NCBI RefSeq assembly: GCF_900112605.1
Contig: NZ_FOMJ01000001.1
Span: 334,577-398,576, forward strand
Source of the DNA: Thiohalospira halophila DSM 15071
Lineage (GTDB): Bacteria > Pseudomonadota > Gammaproteobacteria > Thiohalospirales > Thiohalospiraceae
Length of the DNA stretch: 64,000 nt
Direction: 5' to 3'
Part shown: positions 8,327-17,142 of the stretch, in pieces
Numbering within the stretch: position 1 is the first letter of the stretch
How the letters are laid out: each line of letters opens with the position of its first letter
Notes under the pieces: generated by a model
Told to the model about the DNA's origin: nothing
The model's database searches: none
Seen by the model: only the letters and a program-made list of their open reading frames with translations
Translations under genes and position numbers: made by a program

Positions 8327-9631
8327 ATGCCGTTCCCCGCTCCCAGTGCCGTCGACCTCCTCGAAGAGGTGGCCTGCCCCCTGGTCCTCCTCGACCCGGC
8401 AGCGCGCATCCGTCACGTCTCCGAGGCTGCCGCCCGGCTCTTCCACGCCTCCGACCCCTCCCGGCTCGTCGGCGAGCTCATCGGGGACCTCCTCGAGTGT
8501 CCCCGGGGCGCCGGGACCGCCGAATGGCTGGAGGCGGGCGCCCGTCGATCCCTGCGCTGCACCGTGCGGGAGGCCTACGGGGGCTTTACCGCGACCCTGC
8601 GCGCGACCCCGCTGGGGCCCGATGAGGGCTGGCTGGTCAGCATCGGCGATGTCGCGGCGGCGGGCGGCGCCGCCGATCGCCTGCGTCTGGCCGATGCCGT
8701 CTTCGCCCATTCGGGGCAGGGGATCATGGTCACCGACGCGCGGGCCCGTATCGTGGATGTGAATCCGGCCTTCGAGGAGGTCACGGGGTACCGCCGGGAC
8801 GAGGTTATCGACCACAATCCCAGTATCCTCAGCTCCGGCCGCCAGGGTCCGGCCTTCTACGCCGAGCTGTGGGGCCGACTCAAGCAACAGGGGCGCTGGG
8901 AGGGGGAGATCTGGAACCGGCGCAAGGACGGGACGGCCTATGCGGAGTGGCTGACCATCACGGCCGTCCCTGACGAGGCCGGCGAGGTGGTCAACTACGT
9001 CGGCGTCTTCTCCGATATCACCGCGGTGAAGCAGGACCAGGCCCGACTGGCGCGGATGGCCTACCACGACCCGCTCACCGGCCTGCCCAATCGCGCCCTC
9101 ATCCTGGACCGCCTGGAGCACGCCCTGGCCGCTGCGCAGCGCGATGGTACCAACGTGGCGGTCATCTACCTGGACCTGGACGGTTTCAAGCCCATCAACG
9201 ATGACCTCGGCCACGCCACCGGCGATGCCCTGCTGGAGATCCTGGCCCAGCGTTTCTCCATCTGTGTGCGCGGGGCCGATACGGTGGGCCGCATGGGTGG
9301 GGACGAGTTCGTCCTCATCCTGGAGGGGGTCCAGGGGCACCGGGGCGTGGAGCGCGTGGTGGCCTGCCTGCTGGAGTCGGCCAACGAGCCCGTGGAGGTG
9401 GAGGGTGTGGCCCTGCGGCTCTCGGCCAGCATCGGGATCCGCATGGTCCTGGACGGGTGGCAGGATCCCGAGGAGCTACTCGCCGAGGCGGATGCGGCGA
9501 TGTACGAGGCCAAGGGCCGCGGCCGTAACCGGCGCCAGTTCTTCGCCCCGGGGATGAGGCGCAAGCCCTCCGCCCGTTCGGGGATGCAGGAAGGGGCGGA
9601 GCCCGGCGAATCCGGCGCCAGCTCGGCGTGA
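8327..9631 (+). CDS. PAS-PAS-GGDEF diguanylate cyclase
   Basis: A 434-aa soluble signalling protein. A degenerate PAS lies at about 5-110, a clear PAS/PAC at about 122-245 (V-F-A-H-S-G-Q-G-I-M-V-T-D, then G-R-W-E-G-E-I-W-N-R-R-K-D-G), and a GGDEF domain at about 255-420 with intact G-G-D-E-F, so it should make c-di-GMP from two GTP. No EAL domain. The ATG at 8327 is preferred over an out-of-frame ATG 4 bp upstream. It is convergent with the following kinase gene, only 14 bp away. Confidence 0.88.
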   Translation: MPFPAPSAVDLLEEVACPLVLLDPAARIRHVSEAAARLFHASDPSRLVGELIGDLLECPRGAGTAEWLEAGARRSLRCTVREAYGGFTATLRATPLGPDEGWLVSIGDVAAAGGAADRLRLADAVFAHSGQGIMVTDARARIVDVNPAFEEVTGYRRDEVIDHNPSILSSGRQGPAFYAELWGRLKQQGRWEGEIWNRRKDGTAYAEWLTITAVPDEAGEVVNYVGVFSDITAVKQDQARLARMAYHDPLTGLPNRALILDRLEHALAAAQRDGTNVAVIYLDLDGFKPINDDLGHATGDALLEILAQRFSICVRGADTVGRMGGDEFVLILEGVQGHRGVERVVACLLESANEPVEVEGVALRLSASIGIRMVLDGWQDPEELLAEADAAMYEAKGRGRNRRQFFAPGMRRKPSARSGMQEGAEPGESGASSA

Positions 9632-9645
9632 CTCCCTGCGCGCTG

Positions 9646-11226
9646 TTACCCCCCGGCCTCCTGCGGGAGGATGCGCTGAAGTAGCTCCCGCCCGTCAATC
9701 GGCCGGGTGGCATCGATCCGGACCACGTCCTCGCCACCGTCTTCCGCCGGTGGTTCCCGTCGCTGGAGCTGGGCCTCCAGGACCGACGTATCCGCCTCCG
9801 AGGCGTCGCCCCCGGCCTCGGCCCGGGCGGTGATCCGCTCCCTCAGCACCGCCTCCGGTGCCTCCAGCTCAAGGACCGCGAAGGGCCAGCCGCGCCGCCG
9901 GGCCAGGGCGCGGAAGGGGGCGCGGCGGTCGGCGGTGAGGAAGGTGGCATCGACTACCACCGGCCAGCCGGCCTCCAGCAGCTCCTCCGCCCGGGCGAGG
10001 AGGTGTTCGTAGGTCCGCTCCGAGGCCGCCGCGGTATAGATCCCGGCATCCACCCCTGCTCCGGTCTCCGCGTCCGGCGGGAGTCCGTGGAGACGCTTGC
10101 GCTCCACGTCGGAGCGCAGGCGGATGGCATCGGTGGCGGCGACGAGGGCCCCGCTGGCGTGGCTCTTCCCGGAACCGGAGAGGCCGTGGGTAATGGCCAG
10201 CCAGGGCTGGCGGGGTCGGGTCAGGGTGTCCGCCAGCCCTAAGTATTCCTCCATCTCGGCCCGGGCCGCGTCCGCGGCCTCGCCCGTCTCCTGGTCGACC
10301 CGGATGGCGGCCACCTTGGCGCGGACCAGGGCGCGGTAGACCTGGTAGTAGTCGAAGACGGCCAGGCCGCTGAAATCGCCGGTATGCTCCAGGTAGCGGT
10401 TCAGGGCACGGCGACCGAGGTCCGGACGGCCGCGATCCCGGGTGTCCATGGCGAGGAAGGCGACCTCGTTCATGGTGTCGATCCAGTAGAAGGCCGGATT
10501 GAACTCGATGCAGTCGAAGGCGATGACCCGGCCCTCCACCCGGGCCATGTTCCCCAGATGGAGATCGCCATGGCACTCACGCACCGCGCCCTCGGCCCGG
10601 CGGCGGGCGAAGACGGGGGAGAGGCGGTGGTGGGCCTGCTCGGTCCAGGCGGTCACGGCCTTGAGGTGGGGGTGGCCCGGGTCGTCCGCATCCACCGTGC
10701 GGCGGAGAGTGGTCAGGTTGTCCCGCGCGGGCGCGGCGACGGCCTCGGGCGTTCCCCAGGTGGTGTCGTTGTCGGCCACCGCGGTCTCGGCGTGGTAGCG
10801 GGCCAGGCGCTCGGCGAAATCCTCGAGCTCGGCAGCCTCCAGGCGGCCGTCGGCCAGGGCGTGGTCCAGCCGCTCGGACTCGTCGAAGCGGCGCATGCGG
10901 ACGCCGTATTCGAAGGCCTCCACGCCGTCCTCGTCGGGCCCCAGGACCGGGTCTTCCGGTTCGCCGCACAGGGTGATCACGGCCTCGTAGAGGTCCCCGG
11001 CCAGGGGCCGATTGCGGCGGAGCTCCTCGCGGCAGTAATACCGCCGCAGATGGAGGGCACTGAAGTCGACGAAGCCGAGGTTCACCGGCTTCTTGAACTT
11101 GTAGGCGTAGTCGCCGGCCAGAAGGACCCAGGAGATGTGGGTCTCGATGAGCTCCACCTCCTCCACCGGATGGGGGAAGCGGGCCGGTTCCTCCAGTGCC
11201 CGTAACCAGGCCGGGGTCTCGCTCAT
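9646..11226 (-). CDS. Bifunctional aminoglycoside phosphotransferase-like / P-loop kinase fusion
   Basis: A 526-aa fusion. The N-terminal APH-like half (about 1-340) carries the Brenner-type H-G-D-L-H-L-G-N at about residue 220 and I-A-F-D-C-I-E-F-N-P as the DFG-equivalent. The C-terminal half (about 345-526) is a P-loop kinase with G-L-S-G-S-G-K-S. This combination is a widespread uncharacterised bacterial family (AAA family ATPase/aminoglycoside phosphotransferase). The substrate is unknown and it should not be called a resistance gene. CAGGAG precedes the ATG at 11226. Confidence 0.87.
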   Translation of the reverse strand: MSETPAWLRALEEPARFPHPVEEVELIETHISWVLLAGDYAYKFKKPVNLGFVDFSALHLRRYYCREELRRNRPLAGDLYEAVITLCGEPEDPVLGPDEDGVEAFEYGVRMRRFDESERLDHALADGRLEAAELEDFAERLARYHAETAVADNDTTWGTPEAVAAPARDNLTTLRRTVDADDPGHPHLKAVTAWTEQAHHRLSPVFARRRAEGAVRECHGDLHLGNMARVEGRVIAFDCIEFNPAFYWIDTMNEVAFLAMDTRDRGRPDLGRRALNRYLEHTGDFSGLAVFDYYQVYRALVRAKVAAIRVDQETGEAADAARAEMEEYLGLADTLTRPRQPWLAITHGLSGSGKSHASGALVAATDAIRLRSDVERKRLHGLPPDAETGAGVDAGIYTAAASERTYEHLLARAEELLEAGWPVVVDATFLTADRRAPFRALARRRGWPFAVLELEAPEAVLRERITARAEAGGDASEADTSVLEAQLQRREPPAEDGGEDVVRIDATRPIDGRELLQRILPQEAGG

Positions 11227-11282
11227 GGTGGGCTCCTGTGCGCATGGCTGCCTGACTGTACGTTGGGCCGGCTTGCCAGGCT

Positions 11283-11312
11283 TTGCAAGGGGCACGGCCG
11301 GGGGGTTAGAGT
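11283..11312 (+). promoter_or_regulatory. Candidate sigma-70 promoter
   Basis: TTGCAA at 11283-11288 and TAGAGT at 11307-11312, 18 bp apart, in the short gap before the conserved hypothetical at 11341 that leads the yoaA-tsaB operon. The match is reasonable but not strong. Confidence 0.4.
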
Positions 11313-11340
11313 ACTCAATCAATCTGTCAGCGGTGCGCCT

Positions 11341-11853
11341 GTGGGTGTCTATTCCGTGGATCGGCTGATGGGCGAGGCCCGTAGGCTGGCGGCCGAGTAC
11401 CGCCGGGCCACGGGCAAGACCCTGCCCATCAGTAACGAGATCGCCATCTCCGATGCCGTCCGGCTGCTGGGCCTGGAGCCGGCGCCGGACGATGCGCCCG
11501 CCGGGACCGATGCCATTGGCACCGGCGCCTGGGAGGGCGAGGCCATCCAGATCAAGGCGCGTGCCCTCTTCGACGAAGGCAGGAGCAAGCCCCGTATCGG
11601 CCAGCTGGCGCTGGACAAGCCCTGGGACCGGGTCCTCCTGGTGCTCATGGATGCCAGCTACGAGACCGAGGAGATCCTCGCCGCCGACCGCGCCACCATC
11701 GAGGCGAGCCTGGCCGAGAAGCCCTCGGGCGAGAATCGCCGCCGTCGCGGCGCCATGTCCGTCGCCCGTTTCCGCATCCTCGCCGAACCGGTCTGGACCC
11801 GGGACGAGGGCCGGGTCCGGGACGAGGTCTGGGACAACCAGCGGGACGGCTGA
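11341..11853 (+). CDS. Conserved hypothetical protein upstream of the YoaA helicase
   Basis: About 170 aa, soluble. It has an N-terminal helical part (about 1-60, R-R-L-A-A-E-Y-R-R-A-T-G-K), a beta strand I-Q-I-K-A-R-A (about 60-66) and W-D-R-V-L-L-V-L-M-D-A (about 92-102), then a basic tail. The strand pair with Q-x-K is reminiscent of PD-(D/E)XK nuclease-fold proteins, but this is only a visual impression. The GTG at 11341 is chosen because it gives the conserved Y-S-V-D-R-L-M start; GTG 11356 is possible. The TGA overlaps the ATG of the helicase, which suggests joint function. Confidence 0.7.
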   Translation: MGVYSVDRLMGEARRLAAEYRRATGKTLPISNEIAISDAVRLLGLEPAPDDAPAGTDAIGTGAWEGEAIQIKARALFDEGRSKPRIGQLALDKPWDRVLLVLMDASYETEEILAADRATIEASLAEKPSGENRRRRGAMSVARFRILAEPVWTRDEGRVRDEVWDNQRDG

Positions 11854-13805
11854 TGGACGACGCGGCAGTGGAGAGGGAGGACGCGCCGGGGCCCGTCGGC
11901 GCGCTGCTGGCGGCGGACGGCCCGCTGGCTGAACACATCCAGGGCTTCAATCCGCGCCCGGCGCAGCAGTCCCTGGCCGATGCCGTGGGCCGGACCCTGG
12001 CCGCGGGCGGCACCCTGGTCGCCGAGGCCGGCACCGGAACCGGCAAGACCTTCGCCTACCTGGCCCCCGCCCTGCGCCAGAGCGGGCGGGTCATCATCTC
12101 CACCGGCACCCGCCACCTGCAGGACCAGCTCTTCGGCCGCGACCTGCCCCTGGTGCGGCGCGCCCTGGGCGCGGCGGCCGATGTTGCGCTGCTCAAGGGG
12201 CGCAACAACTACCTCTGTCGCCACCGTCTGGCCCTGGCGCGCAACGTGGAGCGGGCGCCCCAGCCCCGGGCGCGGCTGGAAAAGGCCGCGCGCTGGGCCA
12301 ATACCACCAAGAGCGGTGACCTGGCCGAGCTGGACGAGGTGGTAGAGGACGATCCGCTGATCCCGCGGATCACCTCCACCACCGATAACTGCCTGGGCCA
12401 GGAGTGCCCGGAGGTCAACGACTGCCACGTCCTCCACGCCCGGCGCCGGGCCCAGCAGGCCGATCTGGTGGTGGTGAACCACCACCTGCTGCTGGCCGAC
12501 ATGGCCCTGCGCGACGACGGCTTCGGCGAGATCCTCCCCACCGCGGATGCGGTGATCGTGGACGAGGCCCATCAGCTCCCGGACGTGGCCACGCGCTTCT
12601 TCAGTACCCGGGTGAGCAACCATCAGCTCCTGGAGCTGGCGCGGGACACTCGGGCCGCCGCGACCACCGAGGCCCCGGAGCGGGCGGAGCTGCCGGAAGC
12701 GGCCAGCGGCCTGGCCACCGCGGTGGAGGGGCTGGAGGCCGCCCTGGGCGAGCGGGACGCGCGCCGCCCCTGGGAGGAGGTCGCCGGCGACGCCGCCGTG
12801 ACCAGTGCGCTGGAACAGCTGGAGGAGGCCCTGGGGGTGCTGGCCGACGAACTGACCCTGAACGCGCCCCGGGGCAAGGCGCTGGAGGCGGCCTCGCGCC
12901 GCGCCGACGACCTGCGCGAGGCGCTGGCCGCGGTCACGGCGGAGGATTCCCCCGGCGAGGTCCACTGGTACGAGCGCGGCGGCCGGACCCTGGCGCTCCA
13001 CGCCACGCCGTTGGAGGTGGCCTCCAGTTTTCGTTACCACATGGCGCGCCACGGCGGCTCCTGGGTCTTTACCTCGGCGACCCTGGCCGTGGCCGGCCGC
13101 TTCGACTACTTCTGCGGCCGGCTGGGCCTGCGGGATGCCGAGACGGCGGTCTGGGAGAGCCCCTTCGACCACCGCCGCCAGTCCCTGCTCTACGTCCCCG
13201 AGGGCCTGCCCGACCCGCGCGCCGACGACTACCTGCCCCGGCTGCTGGAGAAGGTGGAACCGGTGCTCCAGGCCAGTGGCGGCCGCGCCTTCCTGCTCTT
13301 TACCAGCCACCGCGCCCTGGCCGATGCGGCGAAACGGCTGGAGGGGCGGCTTCCGTGGCCGCTCTTCGTCCAGGGCTCGGCCCCGCGCGGGCGTCTGCTG
13401 GAGCAGTTCCGCGAGGCCGGCAACGGCGTCCTGCTGGGGACCGGAAGCTTCTGGGAGGGCGTGGATGTGCGCGGCGAGGCGCTCTCCTGCGTGGTCATCG
13501 ACAAGCTCCCCTTCGGCGCACCGGGGGATCCCGTAACCGATGCCCGGATCCAGGCGCTGCGCAACAACGGCGGCAATCCCTTCATGGACTTCCAGATCCC
13601 GGAGGCGGCCATCGCCCTCAAGCAGGGCGTGGGGCGACTCATTCGCGATGCCTCCGATTACGGCGTGCTGGTCATCGGCGATCCCCGCCTGGTGGAGAAG
13701 CCCTACGGCGGGCTCTTCCTCAACAGCCTGCCGGAGATGACGCGGACCCGGCAGGTGGAGCGGGTGGAGCGCTTCTTCCGCTGGCATCGGGGGGAGGGCG
13801 AATGA
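11853..13805 (+). CDS. yoaA: DinG/YoaA family ATP-dependent DNA helicase
   Basis: A 650-aa superfamily 2 iron-sulfur helicase of the XPD/DinG class. Walker A is E-A-G-T-G-T-G-K-T at about 59-67 and the DEAH box D-E-A-H about 234. Four cysteines around residues 125, 189, 194 and 200 (C-R-H, C-L-G-Q-E-C, N-D-C) fit the 4Fe-4S cluster. Motif VI is Q-G-V-G-R-L-I-R. YoaA unwinds DNA 5' to 3' and helps repair or replication restart together with the polymerase chi subunit. It starts on the stop of the upstream gene, and its stop overlaps tsaB. Confidence 0.93.
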   Translation: MDDAAVEREDAPGPVGALLAADGPLAEHIQGFNPRPAQQSLADAVGRTLAAGGTLVAEAGTGTGKTFAYLAPALRQSGRVIISTGTRHLQDQLFGRDLPLVRRALGAAADVALLKGRNNYLCRHRLALARNVERAPQPRARLEKAARWANTTKSGDLAELDEVVEDDPLIPRITSTTDNCLGQECPEVNDCHVLHARRRAQQADLVVVNHHLLLADMALRDDGFGEILPTADAVIVDEAHQLPDVATRFFSTRVSNHQLLELARDTRAAATTEAPERAELPEAASGLATAVEGLEAALGERDARRPWEEVAGDAAVTSALEQLEEALGVLADELTLNAPRGKALEAASRRADDLREALAAVTAEDSPGEVHWYERGGRTLALHATPLEVASSFRYHMARHGGSWVFTSATLAVAGRFDYFCGRLGLRDAETAVWESPFDHRRQSLLYVPEGLPDPRADDYLPRLLEKVEPVLQASGGRAFLLFTSHRALADAAKRLEGRLPWPLFVQGSAPRGRLLEQFREAGNGVLLGTGSFWEGVDVRGEALSCVVIDKLPFGAPGDPVTDARIQALRNNGGNPFMDFQIPEAAIALKQGVGRLIRDASDYGVLVIGDPRLVEKPYGGLFLNSLPEMTRTRQVERVERFFRWHRGEGE

Positions 13806-14491
13806 CAACCCGGGTCCTGGCCCTGGAGGCGGCTACCGATGCCTGCTCCGTCGCCCTGTGGGCGGATGGGGTCGTGGCAGCGCGCCGGGAGATCGCCCCG
13901 CGTCGCCACGCCGAACTCCTCCTGCCCTGGGCCGAGGAGGTACTGGCCGAGGCCGGCTGGTCGCGGTCCTCGCTGGATGTCATCGCCTTCGGCCGCGGCC
14001 CCGGCGCCTTCACCGGCCTGCGCATCGCGGCCGGGGTGACCCAGGGCCTGGCCCTGGGCCTGGGCCGGCCGGTGGCGCCGGTCTCCACCCTGGCCGCCCT
14101 GGCGCTGGATGCCGGCGAGGCGGCCGGCTCGGCCGAGAGTCCCGTGCTGGTGGCCACGGCCCTGGATGCCCGGATGGGGGAGGTCTACTGGGCGCCGTGG
14201 CGGGTGGCCAGGGAGGCAGTCGCGCCACTGGCGGAGGAAGCAGTGAGCGCGCCGGAGGTGATCGGTGCGCCCGGTGAAGAGGGCCCCTGGATCGCCGCAG
14301 GCTCCGGATGGGGCGCGCATGGCGAGGCGCTGGCGGCCGTTCTCGGGGAGCCCGCGGCTATCGAGGCCGAGCGCCGTCCCGATGCCGCGGCGGTGGCCCG
14401 TCTGGCGAGCCGGGCGACCGAAGGGGCGGGGCTGGTCCCGGCCGCCGAGGCGGTGCCGGTCTATCTCCGGCCCTGGCGCCCCGGTACCTGA
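13802..14491 (+). CDS. tsaB: tRNA threonylcarbamoyladenosine biosynthesis protein TsaB
   Basis: A 229-aa protein with the ASKHA fold. The N-terminal L-A-L-E-A-A-T-D-A-C-S-V-A-L and the hallmark G-R-G-P-G-A-F-T-G-L-R-I (about 64-75) identify TsaB/YeaZ, the scaffold partner of TsaD in making t6A37 on ANN-decoding tRNAs. The ATG overlaps the helicase stop (ATGA). The location next to yoaA is a common gammaproteobacterial arrangement. It is the last gene of this plus-strand run. Confidence 0.93.
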   Translation: MTTRVLALEAATDACSVALWADGVVAARREIAPRRHAELLLPWAEEVLAEAGWSRSSLDVIAFGRGPGAFTGLRIAAGVTQGLALGLGRPVAPVSTLAALALDAGEAAGSAESPVLVATALDARMGEVYWAPWRVAREAVAPLAEEAVSAPEVIGAPGEEGPWIAAGSGWGAHGEALAAVLGEPAAIEAERRPDAAAVARLASRATEGAGLVPAAEAVPVYLRPWRPGT

Positions 14492-14538
14492 TGCCGGCTC
14501 TCTGACCGGTCTTCCAGAACTCTTCCCGCAGTGCCTGG

Positions 14539-15141
14539 TTACCAGCTCGGCGGCCGGTAGGTCAGCCGCAGCTGGTAGAAGTTGATCCCGGGATTCGGGG
14601 TCCTGATGCGGGCGTTGGAGAGGTGCTGGATCATGAGGGCGGCATCCAGCCGATCCCCCGGCCCGAAGCGGATCCCCGCCCCGCCGTGGCTGCCGAAGTG
14701 GAATTCCGTGGAGAGCTCCCGGCCGGAGACCCGGGAGCGGGTGAGCAGCCGGATCCCGGTGCCGACCTCCAGATAGAATCCGGTCGCCTCCGACGGGTGC
14801 GCGCGCAGGGCCGCTACCAGCCCGAATTCATCCAGCGACGTCGCCGCCGTATCGCCGGCTCCATCCCACTCCCATTCGCCGACCTCCAGCACGTAGCCGG
14901 TCTCCAGCCCCCAGCCCCGCCAGCGATCCGGGATCAGGGGGACCGGCAGCGGCCCCGAGAGGCCGATTCGCCGGGCCTGCACGTCGGCGACGTTGGTGGC
15001 ATCTCCAAAGTTGTCGGCCTTCCCCACGGACAGGGTGATACCGCCGGGGGCCAGATCGGCCCGGGCGGGCATCACCAGAAGCAGTGCCAGCAGGGCGAAC
15101 CAGCGGGGCAGGGGCAGGTTCAGGGCGGGCATGATCGTCAT
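14539..15141 (-). CDS. PagL-like lipid A 3-O-deacylase / acyloxyacyl hydrolase
   Basis: A 200-aa outer-membrane protein with a signal peptide ending at about A-R-A (residue 28). The remainder is an alternating beta-barrel pattern closing with aromatic-rich strands. The conserved C-terminal part has F-H-F-G-S-H-G-G-A-G and I-Q-H-L-S-N-A (about 168-174), where His-Ser are the PagL catalytic residues; P-N-P-G-I-N-F follows. It would remove the 3-O acyl chain of lipid A. ATG 15141 has AGGAG close by; ATG 15132 is also possible. A palindrome lies just upstream (15153-15174). Confidence 0.85.
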   Translation of the reverse strand: MTIMPALNLPLPRWFALLALLLVMPARADLAPGGITLSVGKADNFGDATNVADVQARRIGLSGPLPVPLIPDRWRGWGLETGYVLEVGEWEWDGAGDTAATSLDEFGLVAALRAHPSEATGFYLEVGTGIRLLTRSRVSGRELSTEFHFGSHGGAGIRFGPGDRLDAALMIQHLSNARIRTPNPGINFYQLRLTYRPPSW

Positions 15142-15152
15142 CCAGCTCCTTT

Positions 15153-15174
15153 ACTGACTGTACGGTTAGTCAGT
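15153..15174. promoter_or_regulatory. 22-bp inverted repeat, probable operator for the pagL-like gene
   Basis: Perfect 7-bp arms ACTGACT and AGTCAGT separated by 8 bp lie 12 bp upstream of the pagL-like start. Size, spacing and sequence resemble TetR-family operators. No TetR gene is in the window, so the regulator would act in trans. Confidence 0.5.
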
Positions 15175-15239
15175 TTAAGGGCTGAATGACCGATGGCAAC
15201 CCCGGCTGTACCGGGGTTGCTACCGCCTCGGGAGAAAGG

Positions 15240-16280
15240 TCAGGTTCCGGGAACGTCCACGGTGTAGGGCAGTTCCAGCAGGTCCAGGCGCTGCCCTTCC
15301 ACCTCCAGGGCCAGTGCCTCGTCGACCACCGCGATCTCCAGAACGGCCAGCAGCTCGCTGCCGCCATCGGGCAGGGGGGCGGACTGGACCACCCGACCTA
15401 TCGCCTGCTCGCGATCCGGGGTATGGACCTCGGCGCCCGCCTCGGGGGCGGCATCCCCCTCGGTGCGGGCCCGATACATCCGCCGTTTGAGCTTGCCCAG
15501 GTACTGCATGCGGGCGACCACCTCCTGGCCGGGGTAGCAGCCCTTGCGGAAGCTCACCCCATTGATGGCGTGGAAATTCACCATCTGGGGGACGAAGGCC
15601 TCGGTAGTGGCGTCGGTGATGGTGGGGATCCCGGCCCGGACCTCGGTGAGCCACCAGGCGGCGGCACTGCCGGCAGCGGCCCCCTGGGCCAGTGCCTGCC
15701 AGGCCGCCGGGGCGCCCTCCGCCGACACCAGGGCCAGGAAGCGTTCGCCGGGGCCGGGGAGGCGAATGGCCGTCCCGGCGTCCCCGCGAACCAGGCCGTG
15801 CGCCTCGCCCGGCGCCTCGCCGAAGACGCCGGCCACCCGGCCACTGGCGCCGGGCCCGGCCGTGGCGATGAGGGCGGAATCATCGCTGATATCGGTGAGG
15901 GTGACGTCACTGCGTAACACGAACATCCGCAGCCGCTTGAGAACCGGCTCCATGCGCTCCCGGGGCAGGACCAGATAGAAGCCCCCCTCGCGCGGGATGA
16001 CGCGGAAGGTCACCAGGATGCGGCCCTTGGGATTGAGCCAGGCGGCCAGGCGGCTGCCGTCCGCCGGCAGGTGCTGGACGTCGTTGGTGAGCTGGTTCTG
16101 GAGGAATTCGGCCGCCTCGCTGCCGCCCACCTCGATCACGCCGTACTCGGTGAGGGGGACGGTGAGGTCGTCCTCGGTCGCCGCCGGCTCCAGGCCGTCG
16201 GCCCCGTTGAAACCGGTGACCCTCTCCGCCTCGAAGGCGGCACCCTGTTCGCTCAGAAAGCTCTGCCAGTCGCCATTCAT
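15240..16280 (-). CDS. ygfZ: YgfZ, folate-dependent iron-sulfur protein assembly factor
   Basis: A 346-aa GcvT-like protein. The diagnostic K-G-C-Y-P-G-Q-E-V-V-A-R at about residues 246-257 contains the essential Cys of YgfZ. F-L-Q-N-Q-L-T-N-D-V (about 60) is also typical. It supports repair or assembly of 4Fe-4S clusters such as in MiaB, using tetrahydrofolate. It is divergent from the sdh operon, which encodes a multi-FeS enzyme. Start ATG 16280. Confidence 0.95.
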   Translation of the reverse strand: MNGDWQSFLSEQGAAFEAERVTGFNGADGLEPAATEDDLTVPLTEYGVIEVGGSEAAEFLQNQLTNDVQHLPADGSRLAAWLNPKGRILVTFRVIPREGGFYLVLPRERMEPVLKRLRMFVLRSDVTLTDISDDSALIATAGPGASGRVAGVFGEAPGEAHGLVRGDAGTAIRLPGPGERFLALVSAEGAPAAWQALAQGAAAGSAAAWWLTEVRAGIPTITDATTEAFVPQMVNFHAINGVSFRKGCYPGQEVVARMQYLGKLKRRMYRARTEGDAAPEAGAEVHTPDREQAIGRVVQSAPLPDGGSELLAVLEIAVVDEALALEVEGQRLDLLELPYTVDVPGT

Positions 16281-16414
16281 GGTCGCTCGTCCATCGGCCG
16301 GGGTCGCCGGGTCGGGGCCGCAATGGCCCTCTGCCCAGCGACGGGGAAACAGTGCTAGTATCGAGGCCTAAAATAGCATGTCCACCGCCGTTTACTCGAC
16401 CGGGAGAGTCAGGA

Positions 16415-16795
16415 ATGGCCCGAGACCCGCGGCCGCGCAATCTCGACCTGAGCACCGTCCATTTTCCGGTCCCGGCGGTGCTCTCCATCCTCCACCGCGG
16501 TAGTGGTCTGTTGCTGGTGCTGGCCATCCCGTGGCTGGCGTGGCTGCTGGAGCGCTCGGTGAGCGGCCCGGCCGGCTTCCGGGCCGTGGTCGACCACCTG
16601 GACAGCGCCCCGGCGCGGGTGGTGCTGGTCCTGCTGGCCTGGGCCCTGGCCCACCACCTCTTCGCCGGGATCCGTTATCTCCTCATCGATGTCGATATCG
16701 GGGTCGACCGTCCCCGGGCCCGCGCCAGCGCCTGGCTGGTGAATGCGGCCGGGGTCGCGGTGGGGCTGCTGGCCGTGGCGAGGTGGTGGCTGTGA
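16415..16795 (+). CDS. sdhC: Succinate dehydrogenase cytochrome b556 subunit
   Basis: A 126-aa membrane anchor with three hydrophobic helices. S-I-L-H-R-G-S-G at residues 24-31 is the quinone-site motif of SdhC, and A-H-H-L-F-A-G-I-R-Y at about 79-88 provides the haem b His. It anchors SdhAB to the inner membrane and passes electrons to ubiquinone. ATG 16415 has GGGAGAG/AGGA upstream. It is the first gene of sdhCDAB-sdhE-ygfX, and its TGA overlaps the GTG of sdhD. Confidence 0.95.
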   Translation: MARDPRPRNLDLSTVHFPVPAVLSILHRGSGLLLVLAIPWLAWLLERSVSGPAGFRAVVDHLDSAPARVVLVLLAWALAHHLFAGIRYLLIDVDIGVDRPRARASAWLVNAAGVAVGLLAVARWWL

Positions 16796-17142
16796 AGGCC
16801 GATCACGCGGGCCTGCGCGCCTGGATGCTCCAGCGCCTCTCGGCGGTCTACCTCATCGGCTTCGTGGCGCTGTTCGGCGGGCGGCTGCTCTGGGCGCCGC
16901 CAGCGGATCACGCCGAGTGGGCGGGCTGGCTGGCGCGTCCGGGGGTGGCCACCGCCATCACCCTGGCCTGGCTGGCCCTGGCGGTACACGCCTGGATCGG
17001 CGTGCGCGACATCACCATGGACTACCTCCATTTCACGGCCGCCCGATTCATTCTGCTGGTGGCGGTGGCATTCGGCCTGCTCTGGCTGGGCGTGCACCTG
17101 GCGGCCATCCTCGCCTCCATCCCCGCGGGAGGGACCCCATGA
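16792..17142 (+). CDS. sdhD: Succinate dehydrogenase membrane anchor subunit
   Basis: A 116-aa protein with three transmembrane helices. W-M-L-Q-R-L-S-A-V at the start and H-A-W-I-G-V-R-D-I-T-M-D-Y at about 67-79 are the SdhD signature, including the haem-ligand His. The start is a GTG overlapping the sdhC stop (GTGA). Together with SdhC it forms the ubiquinone-binding anchor. The stop overlaps the sdhA ATG. Confidence 0.94.
   Translation: MKADHAGLRAWMLQRLSAVYLIGFVALFGGRLLWAPPADHAEWAGWLARPGVATAITLAWLALAVHAWIGVRDITMDYLHFTAARFILLVAVAFGLLWLGVHLAAILASIPAGGTP

Noticed and set aside
9646-11226. Aminoglycoside resistance gene
   Set aside because: Only the fold is APH-like; the fused P-loop kinase domain marks a housekeeping-type family of unknown substrate.
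12404-13801. Long N-terminal extension of tsaB inside yoaA
   Set aside because: The sequence before the TsaB start is an off-frame Gly/Arg/Pro-rich translation of the helicase gene.
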